The notes under the pieces are model-generated. The model saw only the letters and a program-made list of their open reading frames with translations. It did not search any database and was not told the DNA's origin. Shown here one piece after another: positions 34,762-47,333 of a DNA stretch of 64,000 bases. The position numbers and the translations under genes are program-made. The stretch is taken from assembly GCF_007655135.1 (NCBI RefSeq), contig NC_045133.1, positions 27,935,845-27,999,844 of the forward strand, written 5' to 3'. How positions within the stretch are numbered: position 1 is the first letter of the stretch; every line of letters starts with the position of its first letter. Source of the DNA: Punica granatum. Taxonomy: Eukaryota > Streptophyta > Magnoliopsida > Myrtales > Lythraceae.

Positions 34762-36084
34762 TCAATGGCGAGAATCGGAGGAGGCAGAGGACGGCTTGTT
34801 CAGAATGGTGCCGTCGTCATGGTCCTCCTCTTGGCCTCGAATCCGCGCTGGAATGTGATACCCCAAGAACCCGGCAGCCCCGAACCCGAGGCCCGAGACA
34901 GAGGGCGGGTTGTGGATTGATTGGTGTGGAATTTGATGGTCAGGGGTGATTGTGGGGTCGATCCAAGCGCGAACTGGAGGCGTGGAACTGGACTGAAGGG
35001 GTCCCCTCTGAGAAAAATACTGGCTTTGGCCCTGGCTCTGCCCAAATAAGGGCTGCAGTATGGGCTGTGAGCCAAATATGAAAGCCCCGCCACTGCTGCT
35101 GCCACCAGTGTCAGTGGCGGCCGCGGTGTTCCAGGCCGGCAATCTTTGGAAGCGAGCGACGTCAGACCACAGGGAGGAAGATGGTGATGCGTCGAAGCCC
35201 AGTTGGGCGGTCCCAGAGAATGCAACAGCGGCAACTGGCGGTGGCGGCTCGTGGGATTGGTTTTGCTGGTGGTGGTGGTGGAGCAGCATTGGGTCCTGAA
35301 AGGAATGGAGAGAGAGCCGCAGGTCTTGGCTCTGGTGGCTGCTCGTCCTCGAGAGCAAATCGGGTGGGTGTGAGTAGCCCTGGAACTGAACAGAATGCGG
35401 GGCCTGTTGCCGCGGGTGCTGCTGCTGCGCCGTCTCTGCAGCTGCTCCCATGGGGAAGAACGACTTGATGGTATCTGCGATCGAGTCAGTGTCCAGGGAA
35501 GGCGGCAAGAAGCCTCTGTTCTCATTGATCTGCTGGTGGTTCGGGGCTGAAATCGAAGCAATTGCGCCACTGGCACCGCTGCCGCCGCTCAACATCTTAG
35601 CAGCATCCACACTCCCATGGCGGAGATTACTCTGATCCTGACCCTGATGCCGCTTTATGCTCTGATTCTCCTGCTCCTCGCTCTGCTGTGGCGGCTCCTG
35701 TGCCCGGCTCGAACCAGCTGCACCAGCGGCTGTCACAGCCGTAGGCTTCCAGGCAGGGAGCTCAGCAAGCTCGTCGATGGCAACCTTGGCCTTCTTGATC
35801 AGCCAATCAACGGCCTTGCTGGGACGGTCATACCCGAGCCGGTCTTGGACATCATAGAACTGAATCGCGGTGTGGGCAGACAGGCGAACTCGTCGGTCCC
35901 TCGGGCCCTTGGCAGTACAGACCTTGCTGTGGCGGTCTTTGCGCCCCGTGGACCGGACAATGTGGCCGCCTTGGACCTCCACGATCTCCCCGCCACCACC
36001 GTTGCCCCTCACCACCCCAAGTCTGGACGGGGCAGTCGCAGCCACGGCCACTGCAGCCTGGTGGTGGCCGTGGGCCTCCTCCAT
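34762..36084 (-). CDS. TCP4: CIN-class TCP transcription factor (TCP4-like)
   Basis: A single coding exon of 440 aa; Arabidopsis TCP4 has about 420. The TCP domain lies at about residues 48-106: GRKDRHSKV basic region, [18 protein letters not shown], then helix-loop-helix [20 protein letters not shown]. The preceding [19 protein letters not shown] is typical of TCP4/TCP3 types. The mRNA contains a miR319 target at 34989-35008. Family knowledge: CIN-TCPs bind GGNCC-type sites and push leaf cells from division to differentiation. I start at the Met of MEEAHGHH because homologues begin near here, but the frame stays open for 263 more codons upstream to a Met at 36873. That stretch is Gln/His/Glu-rich low complexity and is probably leader. 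The C-terminal half is rich in Gln, His, Ser and Pro. Confidence 0.95.
   Translation of the reverse strand: MEEAHGHHQAAVAVAATAPSRLGVVRGNGGGGEIVEVQGGHIVRSTGRKDRHSKVCTAKGPRDRRVRLSAHTAIQFYDVQDRLGYDRPSKAVDWLIKKAKVAIDELAELPAWKPTAVTAAGAAGSSRAQEPPQQSEEQENQSIKRHQGQDQSNLRHGSVDAAKMLSGGSGASGAIASISAPNHQQINENRGFLPPSLDTDSIADTIKSFFPMGAAAETAQQQHPRQQAPHSVQFQGYSHPPDLLSRTSSHQSQDLRLSLHSFQDPMLLHHHHQQNQSHEPPPPVAAVAFSGTAQLGFDASPSSSLWSDVARFQRLPAWNTAAATDTGGSSSGGAFIFGSQPILQPLFGQSQGQSQYFSQRGPLQSSSTPPVRAWIDPTITPDHQIPHQSIHNPPSVSGLGFGAAGFLGYHIPARIRGQEEDHDDGTILNKPSSASSDSRH
34989..35008 (-). promoter_or_regulatory. miR319 target site in the TCP mRNA
   Basis: The plus strand reads TGGACTGAAGGGGTCCCCTC, nearly the miR319 sequence itself, so the minus-strand mRNA is complementary to it. 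The site encodes the QRGPLQSS segment of the protein, the conserved position of the site in TCP4-type genes. This predicts post-transcriptional control by miR319. Confidence 0.92.
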
Positions 36085-37440
36085 CTTCTGGGCATAATCG
36101 GTGGTGGTAATGGCAGAGGACTGGGGGATGTAGGACCGCTTCTTGGGGGGCTGTGAATGAGGGTTTTGGTTTTGAGGAAGGGGGTCCTCCTCTAGTCTCG
36201 CTCCACCATAGAAAAAGTGGGAGTGCTGCTGGTGAGGATGGTTGTGGGACGATGGGGTAGGGTTTAGCAGGAAAGGGTGGGGGTGGTGGTGGTGGTGGGC
36301 GTGGTCCTGGGACTGGCCTTGGATGTCAGGGTCGGGGTCTTCTTCCTCTGCCTCGTCTACATTAGGGACAGAGTTCTGAAGCTGCTGAAAGTAATGGAGG
36401 TGGGGATGGTGGTGGTGGTGGTGGGGATGGTGGGGGTTCCTGTGAGGATCCAGACTCAGACTCTTCTTCTGCTGCTGCTGCTGCTGCTTCTTCTTCTTCT
36501 GCTTCTGCAGCTGCTGCTCTTCTTCCTCTTCACCGTCCTCTGGTTCCAGCTTTCCAAGAATCAAGAGGACAACAACAAAAGGAAGCAGAGGCAGCTCTGA
36601 TGGTCGGTTGACAGCTCTACTGAGGATGTCGGAGTTGCCCTGCTGTAGCCCTCCTGCTGCTGCTGCTGCTACAAAGACCACTAAGTCTAGTGATGTTGTT
36701 GTTGTTGTTGTTGTTGTTGATAATCTCTTCTTGTTCTGCTGCTGCTCCTTGGTGATTGTGCAAGTGCCACCTGTTGTTGTTGCTGTCTGATGAAACCTGA
36801 TAATAATACTGAAGATGCCTCCTCTGCCTCTGATTTCTTCCTCCTCTTCTCTTTCCTTCCTCCCAAAAGCCATCCAAATAGCACTCTTCCACTTCCATCA
36901 CCCAAACCCTAACCCTCCAAGTCCACCCAGCCCCAGCAGCTCTCTCTCTCTCTCTCTCTCTCTGAGCTGTGCTTTGCTTTCTTTCTTTCTTCAGCCACCC
37001 TATGAATGAAACACAAACCAGTGGCTTGGCTTTCCTTTTTTAGCTCTCCGCTCAGCCTAACCCATCTCAGCTCCCCTCACTCTGTCTGTCCCCTTTGTGC
37101 CCAGCCAGCCCCCCTCTCCCCCTCTGTTCTGTCTAGCTTTCTCTTTTGTGGGTTCTTCAATACACAGCTTTTGATGGCTTGGGAGCTGCTTTCCTTTTTT
37201 TTCCAATTTTTTTTTTGTGTATAAAATTTTTAAAATCCCTTCTTGCTTCCTCTTCCTCCCCGCTGGTTCTTGCCAAATTCCATGCCTACTTGACCAATCA
37301 AACTCGAGCAACTCCCAAGCTACTTAGGCTCAGAGAGCACGGCAGAGACTGACTCCTCCCTGGAGAGAGAGAGACAGAGAGACTGAGAGAGACTGAGGAG
37401 GAGTGAAAGAGAAAGAGGGTGTAGTTATGCCCCCAAGTTA
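36085..37440 (-). promoter_or_regulatory. TCP 5' leader/promoter region with in-frame open stretch
   Basis: From 36085 to 36873 the TCP frame has no stop codon. The sequence is dominated by CAG/CTG, CTT and GTT trinucleotide repeats and GGTGGT tracts, which create the open frame by composition. A (CT)n tract at about 36940-36964 and GA-rich DNA at 37360-37415 suggest the core promoter lies further right. Extent of the transcript unknown. Confidence 0.45.
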
Positions 37441-38158
37441 ATATATGCATGTAGTCCTAGCTGTAGTAGCTGTGGAGGATATCCATCCTCATATTTCAAT
37501 CAAGGACAAACCTGGGATTTCAAGGTTCGATCTATAAGCTAAGCAGGCCGAACTACGAACTGTTGATCCAAAGTCATCACACAGTACGACACCGATACGA
37601 TACTAGTTGGAGGATTGTTGGGGAACTATGGAGTAGAGGTACCATGACTTATGATAATGATCAAACTATTGGGGTCTTAAAATTAGCTTAATAATAATAT
37701 AGTAATGTGTGTGTGTTGTATGTGCATGAGATTTTGCTTGAGGGCAGGGGTATGCAGAGGGAGAGGGGGGGGCCTATTTTGGTCAGACATGTGGGAGATG
37801 TTCTTGTACAACCTTACAACAGCACACAGACAACCAACCAAAGTAGAATTTCTTCCCCCATCCTTCATTCAATCATCTGAGTTGTGTCTATTATTCTCTA
37901 TCAATTCCTTTTACCCTTTTTCACCATCTCTTTCCTTAATTGACCAAAAACTTTACCCATGGTAACGAGGAGTTTAAAATTCACTAAAAATACGTATCAT
38001 GATTATAACCAAGTCCATGACATAGATCAATTTCAACTAATAAATAAGTCTATTTAGTTATCTCATTAAAAAATTATTTTTATTATCATTATGGTGTTTT
38101 ATTTAGATCTTCCTTTTCACTAGATTCTGAATTTGTTACTACATATTAGAAAATATGC
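37441..38158. other. Intergenic DNA upstream of the TCP gene
   Basis: No supported gene. Contains a G-rich stretch near 37740-37775. Confidence 0.35.
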
Positions 38159-38816
38159 TTTTATTACATAAAAAAGCACAATCTTTCTATTTTTTTTCCT
38201 AAATATAGCACGACTCTTAGAAAATAACACAAAAAAAGATACGAACTTTGCATTTTTTTCTAAATATAGTATGATCTTTGTAGAGTAGCATATAAATAAA
38301 CGACCTTTGCACTTTTTTTTCTAAATATATCGCGGCTTTTAAAAAATAACACAGAAATGCACGACTTTCAAGTTGAGCTGCGACTCTAGCATGACGTCAA
38401 TTATTAATGTAAAGATAACAGCTAGCGGGAGTTAACGATACAATGTGACATAACATGATTGAACAAGTAGCACATTGCGCCATTAACTTCATGTTAGCTG
38501 TTATCATCCAATCATGTAGAGTCTACTCATCTAATCATGTTTTGCCACGTGACACCGTTAGCTCCACGTTAGATGTTATCGTTATAATTTGACTGACTAA
38601 TTTATATTACGTTAAATGCACAATTAAACCTAAATGTCGTGCTATATTCAGGAAAAAAAAGTACAAATATCGTACCTTTATATGCTACTCTTCAAATGTC
38701 ATGCTACATTTAGAAAAAAAAAATGCAAATGTCGTGTCTTTATATATTATTTTTTAAATGTCGTGTTATATTTAAAAAAAATAAAAAAATAGTACTTTTT
38801 TTAGATAATTAACCTA
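38159..38816. mobile_element. Foldback/MITE copy B
   Basis: About 660 bp, related to 11899-12508 but in the opposite orientation; for example CAGAAATGCACGACTTTCAA here is the reverse complement of a block at about 12295-12315. Both arms consist of mirrored TAAATATAGCACGACTCTT-like units around a centre with GATAACAGCTAGC and GTTAGCTGTTATC. No coding capacity. Confidence 0.7.
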
Positions 38817-39233
38817 GAAGTTATTAAGTTAAGAAAAGCTTTTGGTGAGGTGAGTAGTGAGGGAAAAAGAAAGGAAGAAAGAAGTGTAGATAGATAGATG
38901 CCTCCGTATTCTTTGTCACCACCACAACTTTTGAAAGCGACCCTCACAACTTTTCTTGAATGCCCCCCACCCCCCAAATTGCTTCTCTTGAAAGGCAACA
39001 TATATCATCCTTCCCTCTATCGCCTTCCCTATCCCAGCTCAGGATCATTACATGCATGGTTGTATTACTAGATCACATTGGATAAAATTTACATAAAAAA
39101 AAAAGATATGTATTTGTAAGGAAATTCTTAGTGAAGCATGACCGGTTTTGATAAACAAGTCTCACCTCTAGTCCGATGCCAATTGGCAAGAGGTTCTAGT
39201 CAATGATTAATTAGTGAAGAGTACCATTTATGA

Positions 39234-39267
<34 letters not shown>

Positions 39268-39297
39268 TCTTATTGCAAGAGAGAAGTTATGTGATAA
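38817..39297. other. Intergenic DNA with (TA)n microsatellite
   Basis: A TA repeat at about 39237-39265. No gene seen. Confidence 0.4.
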
Positions 39298-39312
39298 CTT
39301 AATTCGACACAC

Positions 39313-41989
39313 CTTTTTTTTTCTCGGTATTAATGAGGATTTCATTCATTAGTCGGAAAAGGTATATAGGAAAATGCTCAAAAAAATTACAAGACAAGGA
39401 CAGTAGATGGAACCTCCTAAGTTGACCACAAGGAAAATACAAGGCAAAAATCACCCAAGAATTCAGCACAAACGTTGTAGCTAAGCCCTCTAAAGCCTTG
39501 ATCTAGTCCTACCGCCGACCAAAAGGATCTCCAGTGAAGACTGGGATGAGTCCTCTAGTCCATTCAATAATCCTTCTTGGAGCCTCAGGAATTTGCTTCA
39601 GACCTTCGAAGAATTTCCGAAGCAGAGCTAAATAGCAGGGCCTTGAGCGTACTTCAGCGCTATCGAGCTTACCACACTGTTGAGAAGACTTTGACAAAAA
39701 CACCTTGGGCCCTACATACAGCCATCAAAGGGCCAAGAATAGCGAAACCTCGTCGAAGATGGTCGTTTACGGGCGGATCATGGCCTAAAATGGGTTGTGG
39801 GAGCTCAAAGGCTGCCAACTCGGACTTGTAAAGACCAAAATACAAGCGGATCTAGCGAGATCCTCCATCGATCTTCAAGTATTAGGATTTATTCAGTGAG
39901 AATCGACCTTAAAACTTGAAGATTTGGATCAAATCTTGGTGGAGCCACTTGGATCTTTGTAGATTCGAGTAGATTCGAGAATATCAAGCATGGATCTTCA
40001 AGGATCTGAGGCGCCATCTCAGCCGAAGTTCGGGATGCTGTCTCGAGCGTTAGTTCTGTGGGGTTCAATTTATCGGAGATCTTCATCGAATGGAGCAAAA
40101 GCGAGGTTCATGGCCACGCACCGGAGAGGGGGAGAGAAGAAAGCCGAACCTAAGATAGTCACCGGAGATGGGGGAAGAGAACCAAACTAGGCCGGTCAGG
40201 CAAAAGCCACGGAAGTCTCCGGTGGAGGATATATACAACCATTGGTCGAGAGGGTGGGACCTACACACCGAGGAGGAAAGGAGTGTTAGGAATTGGTGTA
40301 TGCCCTAGAGGCAATCTATCATCAGTTCCGTAATATGACATGTATTTCATTATAATACGAGGCATTTCTGTTATTGTGTAGATTGCGCTAAATATGATTT
40401 TACACAATAATGTCCTTGGAATAGTATGTTCAATAGGCATCAAATGTGACTTGATTGTGAGATCTTATAATTACCGAACATTATTCCTAAATGTCCATAG
40501 TCAAAGTATTATCGTTAATTAGGACAACGATAATACGGTTAGACTAGTGTGGGTGTTGATTGATGACTAAGTCTCACAGGTCATGGATATGGAGATATCA
40601 AATCACACCACATGTATACATTAAGAGTAATGTGTATTGGACTGACCCGCCATGAGATTGCTACATGGGTTGTTACGTGACTGTCATTAGCATATCTCAA
40701 AGTGACTATAGTGTAATGGTCCTTTAACTTGAGGTCACCATGGATTCCTACATGTAATGTCATATACTTTGATACTGTCAAACGCCACCGTAACAGGCTG
40801 GTTATAAAGACAGTTATTGGGTATATCATAGAGCATGGAGAGGAATGTGAGTGACCGAGATAGGATTTGTCCCTCCTACGAAACGGGAGCGATATCTCAC
40901 GGCCACTTGGTGGTTAAGTCTAAAAGTGTATGCATACCCAAATGAGTCGATATAACGATATCGAGCTCATTTGTTCTGATAGACTTACCTGGTAAACCAA
41001 GAAAGAGAGATATTGAGCCATACAAGGATGTCATCGACCATGCCTTGGGCTCAATAGAGATATAGAGGACAATGGATTATATTACACAGTAACATAGGTC
41101 ACAAGGTTCGTCGAAAAATCGACTTTCCGATTACTTGAGTAATAGTGATGCATTGCTTGATGCCGCTCACTGTTTGTAATATTGAAATAGAGATTTCGAT
41201 ATTACTGTCAACGTAATTAGGAACCTACAGGGTCACACACTACGACTAAATTGACGAGATATTTTGAAATAATAAAATCGTCTAATTGAGATTAGATAAT
41301 TTATGGTGTGACCGATTAATCGAATATTTAATGAGATTAAATTTGTCGATTAATTAGACTCGATTTATTAGATTAAATGGACCAAATTGATGCACGATTA
41401 ATATGGTGACACATGGCTTTTATTTGGATAGACATGTGTATGGACACATGTCACTTGGGGACATTAATTCCCCTCATCCCACATCGACAATTCAAAGGGA
41501 AAGCATTTCCCAAATTGCTTATAAAAAGCACTAACAGGAATGGGTTATAGATATATAGTGTGTGTATGCTTTATATGTATATATGTGAGCATATATATAT
41601 AAATAATTTGAGTTGAATTGTTCAATTCAAATTAGGTCCATTAGTCTGAAAATTTCGGGTGTCGCATCAGTGTTTCTTTCGAGTGTTGGTCGCTAGCACC
41701 GTCGATCTCGAAAACTCGTCGACAAAGTCGGTGTGGATACCGGTAGAGGCGTCACGCGTGGGACGCTCGGTCGACAATTTTAAATATTCCAGGTACGCTT
41801 TTATTTACTCTTATTCTTCTAGTAGGTCTTTGGATTAGTTTTACGGGTAGGAAATTTTTTGAATTTCTGTTCCTTTTTCGCTTCCGTTGCGTCCCGTGAA
41901 ACTAGCAAGGAGAGGACGCTAGACGCGCCGGTAGGGGGGGAGTAGGGCTCTATTTAGAGAGGGTTTAGAGAGAGTTGATTCCTTTGCAT
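39313..41989 (-). mobile_element. Retroposon (LINE-like or retroposed transcript) split by a solo LTR
   Basis: Flanked by a 15-bp near-perfect direct repeat: CTTAATTCGACACAC (39298-39312) and CTTAATTCAACACAC (41990-42004, one mismatch). Next to the left repeat is a poly-T run, i.e. a poly-A tail on the minus strand, as expected of reverse-transcribed insertions. Removing the nested LTR and one copy of its target repeat leaves about 1050 bp. Short minus-strand reading frames (39509-39703, 39889-40098, 40083-40268) show no reverse transcriptase or other domain that I recognise. It could be a deleted LINE or a retroposed transcript. Confidence 0.65.
40284..41907 (+). mobile_element. Solo LTR with 5-bp target duplication
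   Basis: A 1624-bp segment starting TGTTAGGAATTGG and ending AACTAGCA, i.e. TG...CA ends, flanked by AGGAG on both sides (40279-40283 and 41908-41912). No internal gag or pol and no second LTR are present, so it is the product of recombination between two LTRs of a complete element. The sequence type (GCCCTAGAGGCAATCTATCA near the start) resembles LTRs I know from plant genomes, possibly Copia; that family name is tentative. Orientation is assigned from the TGTTAGG end. Confidence 0.85.
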
Positions 41990-42004
41990 CTTAATTCAAC
42001 ACAC

Positions 42005-45000
42005 TTGACAAATAGAATTTTTGACCCGTGCTATTTTTTATATATATATTTATATTTATATTTGTTTGAATTTGTATTTATAATATTCTAAAAGTCTAAA
42101 TTATAATTAAAGAGTTTACCACTTTGTATATTTGAATTAAGTATTTTCAATTACAAATTTAACACTATTTGCAAAAGTTTAATACCATAAAATTATTGAA
42201 TAAAAGGCAGTTATCATGATAAAAATACAGTTAACTCTTTTACCGAATGATCATCCCTAAGAATAATATTATATTTCAGATTGGTAATCAAATACGTGTG
42301 TATAATTAGACCAATTTAATATACATAAGCAAAAGAGAATATGTGTATTAATATAAATTACTTTTGATATATGAATAATTATATATAGATATGAGATTCT
42401 AGTATTGACATGTACAATATTATACCTGTAAGATTTAGTAATTATTATTAGTGCTCTCTTTAGAAGATTATAGTATGAAATATTATAATTAATTTTAGAA
42501 ATTTAAAAAATAATTAATAATTTTTGTAGAGTATTTTTATAAATTATATGATTTTTTTATTCTTTACCAAAAATAACAGGTTATTATAAGTTTTTGTTTA
42601 CTATATACGAAGTTTTATTGTAAAATATAAGCGACTAAAGGAGTTAATAAAAATTTACAAGTTAGTAGATCAACTTATTTGAAAAATTAATTACTATATT
42701 ATATAATGAAATATAAATTGCATGAATGAAGTAGCATTTTTATTGGGATCAAAGTATTAGATATTCTTATAACATAGTTGTATGTTTTACAATAATCAAA
42801 GTTAACATATATGATAATGAAAAGATGAATGTACATATAATATCAAAATACTGTTTGAACGATATTGTTACATTTATAATTAAAAAGTAAAACTCGTGCA
42901 CCACGCGGGCCACTAAATTAGTTATGATGTCATTTATAATTTTATTTTACCTTTTAACAATGCTCTTCATATCGTAAAGCAACGTAGACACAATTTTGGA
43001 ATTATGGCATAAATCTATCCATTTTCATTAAAAATTAGATGAATAGATAAGCTTACACAATAAACTCTTTTGAAATAAACTTTTTCCCATAAATGTTATA
43101 TTGTAATTATATATTATCAATAAATAAATAAATTAAAGAGATTATATAAACATATATTGGAGATTAGATGAGAAGATCATAGTGATATACAACTAATTTT
43201 TAATATGTGAATTTTCTAGAATAATTATGTATTTTAAAATTATTCTAGTAGGAATTTTAAAGATATATCAATATAAATATATAAATATTTACTTTAATTA
43301 TTGATACAGTCATAAAATAAGCGAAAGCTTCTTACCACATATATATTCATTTTTATAGATTTTGGAATAAAAATGAATTAGAGCATAGTCTTCTATTGAA
43401 GATTTAATTTGTATCGTTTGCGATAAAAGTTTTCTAAGATCTTTTCATATCAACCATTTCCTTAAAAAAAAATTAAAATGGATGATCTCTTTGTCGTAGA
43501 AAAATTATTTGAAATTATTAAAACATTTAATATGTATATATATATATATTCAATTTACCAATTCTACTTTACTATATATATTATACATATTTAGATCAAA
43601 GTTTCAGATAATACGAAAGCTTTCGCTCGAGTGGTCTCTGCACTCATACATTTACCTATAGTTCATTAATCAGTTCCACGTGTTCAACGTCATAATTTTT
43701 TCATCTTCCACGAGAAGGGGTTCGGGAATGATAAATAAATAATTCTACACTTTTGTTGACAGCAAATTTTAAATGATACTACCTTAAATGACGTGGTAAA
43801 AAAGAATCAATAAGAATACTTTAATGAAAAATAATTATGTCAATTATTCGAGTAATTAGTACCAAATTCCTAACTTCATGCATTTTGATTGGTGATTTCT
43901 CACGCCACGTGACGAGGTAGGATCACCCAATAACGAGTGATTAGTACCGCCTTTGTGGTTATTGACGAGTAAAAATTTTACATCATGAGAGAGTCCACGT
44001 GGTATACTGATTTCCTAATGGAATCAATAGATTCCTTTCTTGGACTATTTTGTTAAAAACTTGCCACATTATGCGATCAAATTCTATATCTCCAGCTTCT
44101 GTTGTATGCATTTCTTTCCTTTTACGCATTGAGAAAGAGGAATTTTTGTAAATATAGAATTTGGGTTGGTGGACTGTGTCGTAAATATTTATTGTGATCA
44201 ATGAAACTTGCACCACTTATCCAAAAAAAGAAAGAAAGAAAGAAAGAGAGAGAGAGGCCCCAGTACTAAGGAATTCCAGAAGGAACATGAAATGATGAAT
44301 CTGTTCTTGTGAAATATTTTTTATTATTTTATTTTATTTTGCGTTTTCATATATGACGATGACATATATATTTTAATACCTCCAAAAGCGAAAAATGCGC
44401 GTATTTTGAGTTTTTTTATCAAGAAAAATATTTTTGTATAGGAGAATTGAAGTTGTGTAATGTTTGTAATGAATTTTTTAGAGAGCTAAAATAACTTTGG
44501 AGAATTTTGCACATTTACATATGATTTTTATTTTCTAATTAATATCATTGAGACATATATTGAGAAGGAAAAGTCGTCTAAGACGAAGACCCATCTTGAC
44601 TGATTTAACATATATGTTTATTATAATGTATTAATTAATTAATATGTCCATGCGTAAGAACTATATTGTATGTTATGTGTATATATTATTGTCTGCAATA
44701 TGGGGAATCTGTGCGTTTAAAAACAAGAGAGAAATCCACGAATATATGTCCCGTAGCGTAAGACACATTTGGCTGGATGTAGCAGGCCAAAAAGATTTTG
44801 CAGAAATGGAATTCCCATTAATTTAATTGGCTGGGTTTTATGGTCTTGTCCCCATCATAAATGATATGCATATATTATATATATATATAAAAGAAATACA
44901 CATTATTTCAATTCTTAGCTGTCTCAATTTATTATAGCTTATCATTAAGGTCGTTATTTATTTTATTTATTTCTTTTGATATATAATCATGAAGGTCGTT

Positions 45001-46913
45001 ATTATTAATTGACATCATCACATTATTAATTAGAAAAGATTTAAAAGGTATATATATGCATAAATAGATTGCTAATATTCCACATTCAAATAATTAGACA
45101 GAACATGCATGCCAGTAATATTAGAAAGGATATGTATATATAAATATATCTCTTCAATTAGTTTTAGAGGACAAAAAGCGCAACTTGTATACGTATCAAG
45201 AGCAGATTTATATTAAAAAACATATGCTCTTAACTTTAAGGTGTCATATATATATACTCTTAAATTTGATAAAGTAGATAGCATCCTCGAATTGCTCCTT
45301 CTACGACAGCTCCAGGATTGTTAATACATGGAGCAATATACATATCGTACGTGCTAAGATCATTCCAATGATCAATATTATCTACAAATGCAGTCCTGCT
45401 TGGAAAAATATTTATATATACAACAATCAGATAATTATTTTTTAAATTACTCCTTCTTTCTGAATTTTCTGAAAATGTCAAATTCTCATAAAATTTGTCT
45501 GTTTTTAAAAATACAATATATATATATATGTATGTATGTATTTCTAATTCACGTGTTAAAAACACTTGAAAATGTTATCAAAAACTATATTACATATTGG
45601 TGAGACTGATTAGAAGATTATTATGAATTTATATATGATCAATTAATTTCTTCCCCATATTATTTTGGAGAATGGTTTTAAATTTAAATGTACTGGACAA
45701 TCCCCATAAAATTCACCTGCTCCATAAAACCTCGTATTACCAAATTCCTTCGATTTCCAATGCAAAATGTTCACTTTTTTTGCTGAATGGGTAATTTAAT
45801 GCAAAATGTTCACTTGGATTAGTGCAACATGATCACCGAAATCCCACCACTTTCCATATGATCCAGAAGATGAGGGATAAAGAATATAATGCAACAATTT
45901 CGATAATATGACTTGATAATTGCAGGCCGTACGTACCGCGCACTGGAAATGTAAACACTTCTTATTAGGAGATAGATTATCTTTTATTTTTCTTCCTTTT
46001 TCACCATTTCCAATTTCAGAGTGTTCAGTTACCGGCAGACATGAATAGTGATTTTTGTGCTCTCCATTCTCCCCCATGTTGGCCAATTTAGGTTAGGGGG
46101 TGGTTTTGAGAAGCTGCACTGCTGCTAGAGTACTGTTTCATATTCCTACATATGTCGAGCAATTTTTACATGGATGGATGGAAAGGATGAAATTAAAATT
46201 TCTTTGGAGCCAAAATTCTTAATCGAATGTTAGAGATGAAATCGAAGCACGCAGGGACTTGTGCTATACCATCAGATGTGTGAATGAATATGCTTTCTTG
46301 TTTCTCATCTCTCTCGTTGCCTCTCAATTAGTCTGTCTAATAACAGAATTACGGTATATGAAATCACCGATAACAAATGACGAGCAATTTAATATGAGAT
46401 ATTCGATGAGGCAGGGGAAAGCTTACAATTCGCAATATCTGTATTAGGGTCTGATCAACTGTCAATTTTGAATTCACGTGGGGTTATTACGAAAATAGTT
46501 AGTGAGGTTAATTTATATTATATATTGTGAGATATTACAGAAATATGAAATGTCAAGTCCCTTTCCAGTATTCGCTTTATCAGAAGGGAAGAGTGAAGAG
46601 AAACTCTAGCTGCTGCTACCATATGCAATTGCTAGCTCCGACAGCTCTAAATTCTTCGGAGGCCCAATATATACTTTTCGGTTTCCTATTATCCGTGTCA
46701 CCCATCACTTTTGCAGTAGGGTTCGGCGAGTAAAGAACCAATGGCATTAATCTAAACGAGAACAAGTTTATTGAGTAAGTACACTGAGAAAAGACGGGAT
46801 ATCCCACAATGCAGATGTCGGTACTACCCTAATGATGAAGCCCCATTTTCTGGATGATATATATGTATGAACCATATGAGAAAATGTCTACCAATGGGTA
46901 AACAAGAGGATTT
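42005..46913. other. Gene desert, very AT-rich
   Basis: About 4.9 kb dominated by A and T with short TA microsatellites (for example near 43535, 44875 and 45515) and a GAAA/GA tract at 44228-44255. Reading frames at 45260-45565 and 45796-46086 (minus) have no domain that I recognise. No RNA gene or complete transposon could be supported. Confidence 0.4.
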
Positions 46914-47333
46914 TGTTTCCGTGAGGGACCGAGTTTTAGGACCCACACTTGATGGGCCATGAGGGCCTCTGAAGCCCACTAAGAGATGAAACTTCGTTGG
47001 GCTCAGCGAAGTCTAGCGAGAGCCCAGCGAAGAATGCTTATTGTTTGAGGCGGCATGGAGTCTTGGATATCTTTTCTTATTAGTCGATATGTGGTATCCA
47101 ATCAATATATTAAGAATAATATTAAATGGGGTAACGAGTACTTCATGATTATCTATAAATATCATGAAACATCCACCATCTACAAATTACAGTCTATTGC
47201 CCTCGTAAATATTCTAATTGACTTAAGTATTGGAGAGGGAAATCGGGCTACCACCCCAATCTTCCCCTTTTGCAAGTTATTTGAGAGCATAAGGATCGCA
47301 CGTGGATTCAAACCGAATAACAAATTCATAACA
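46914..47333 (+). repeat. 5' LTR of the gag-only retrotransposon
   Basis: Starts TGTTTCCGTGAGGGACCG and ends TTCATAACA next to the primer-binding-like site. Pairs with 48304-48669. End coordinates are approximate to a few bases. Confidence 0.7.

Noticed and set aside
35617..36156. A 179-codon plus-strand open frame opposite the TCP gene
   Set aside because: It mirrors the conserved minus-strand TCP domain and GC-rich coding sequence. Its own protein has no recognisable domain.
36277..36600. Plus-strand frame rich in Val and Leu opposite the TCP leader
   Set aside because: It is produced by GGTGGT and CTGCTG repeats read in another frame.
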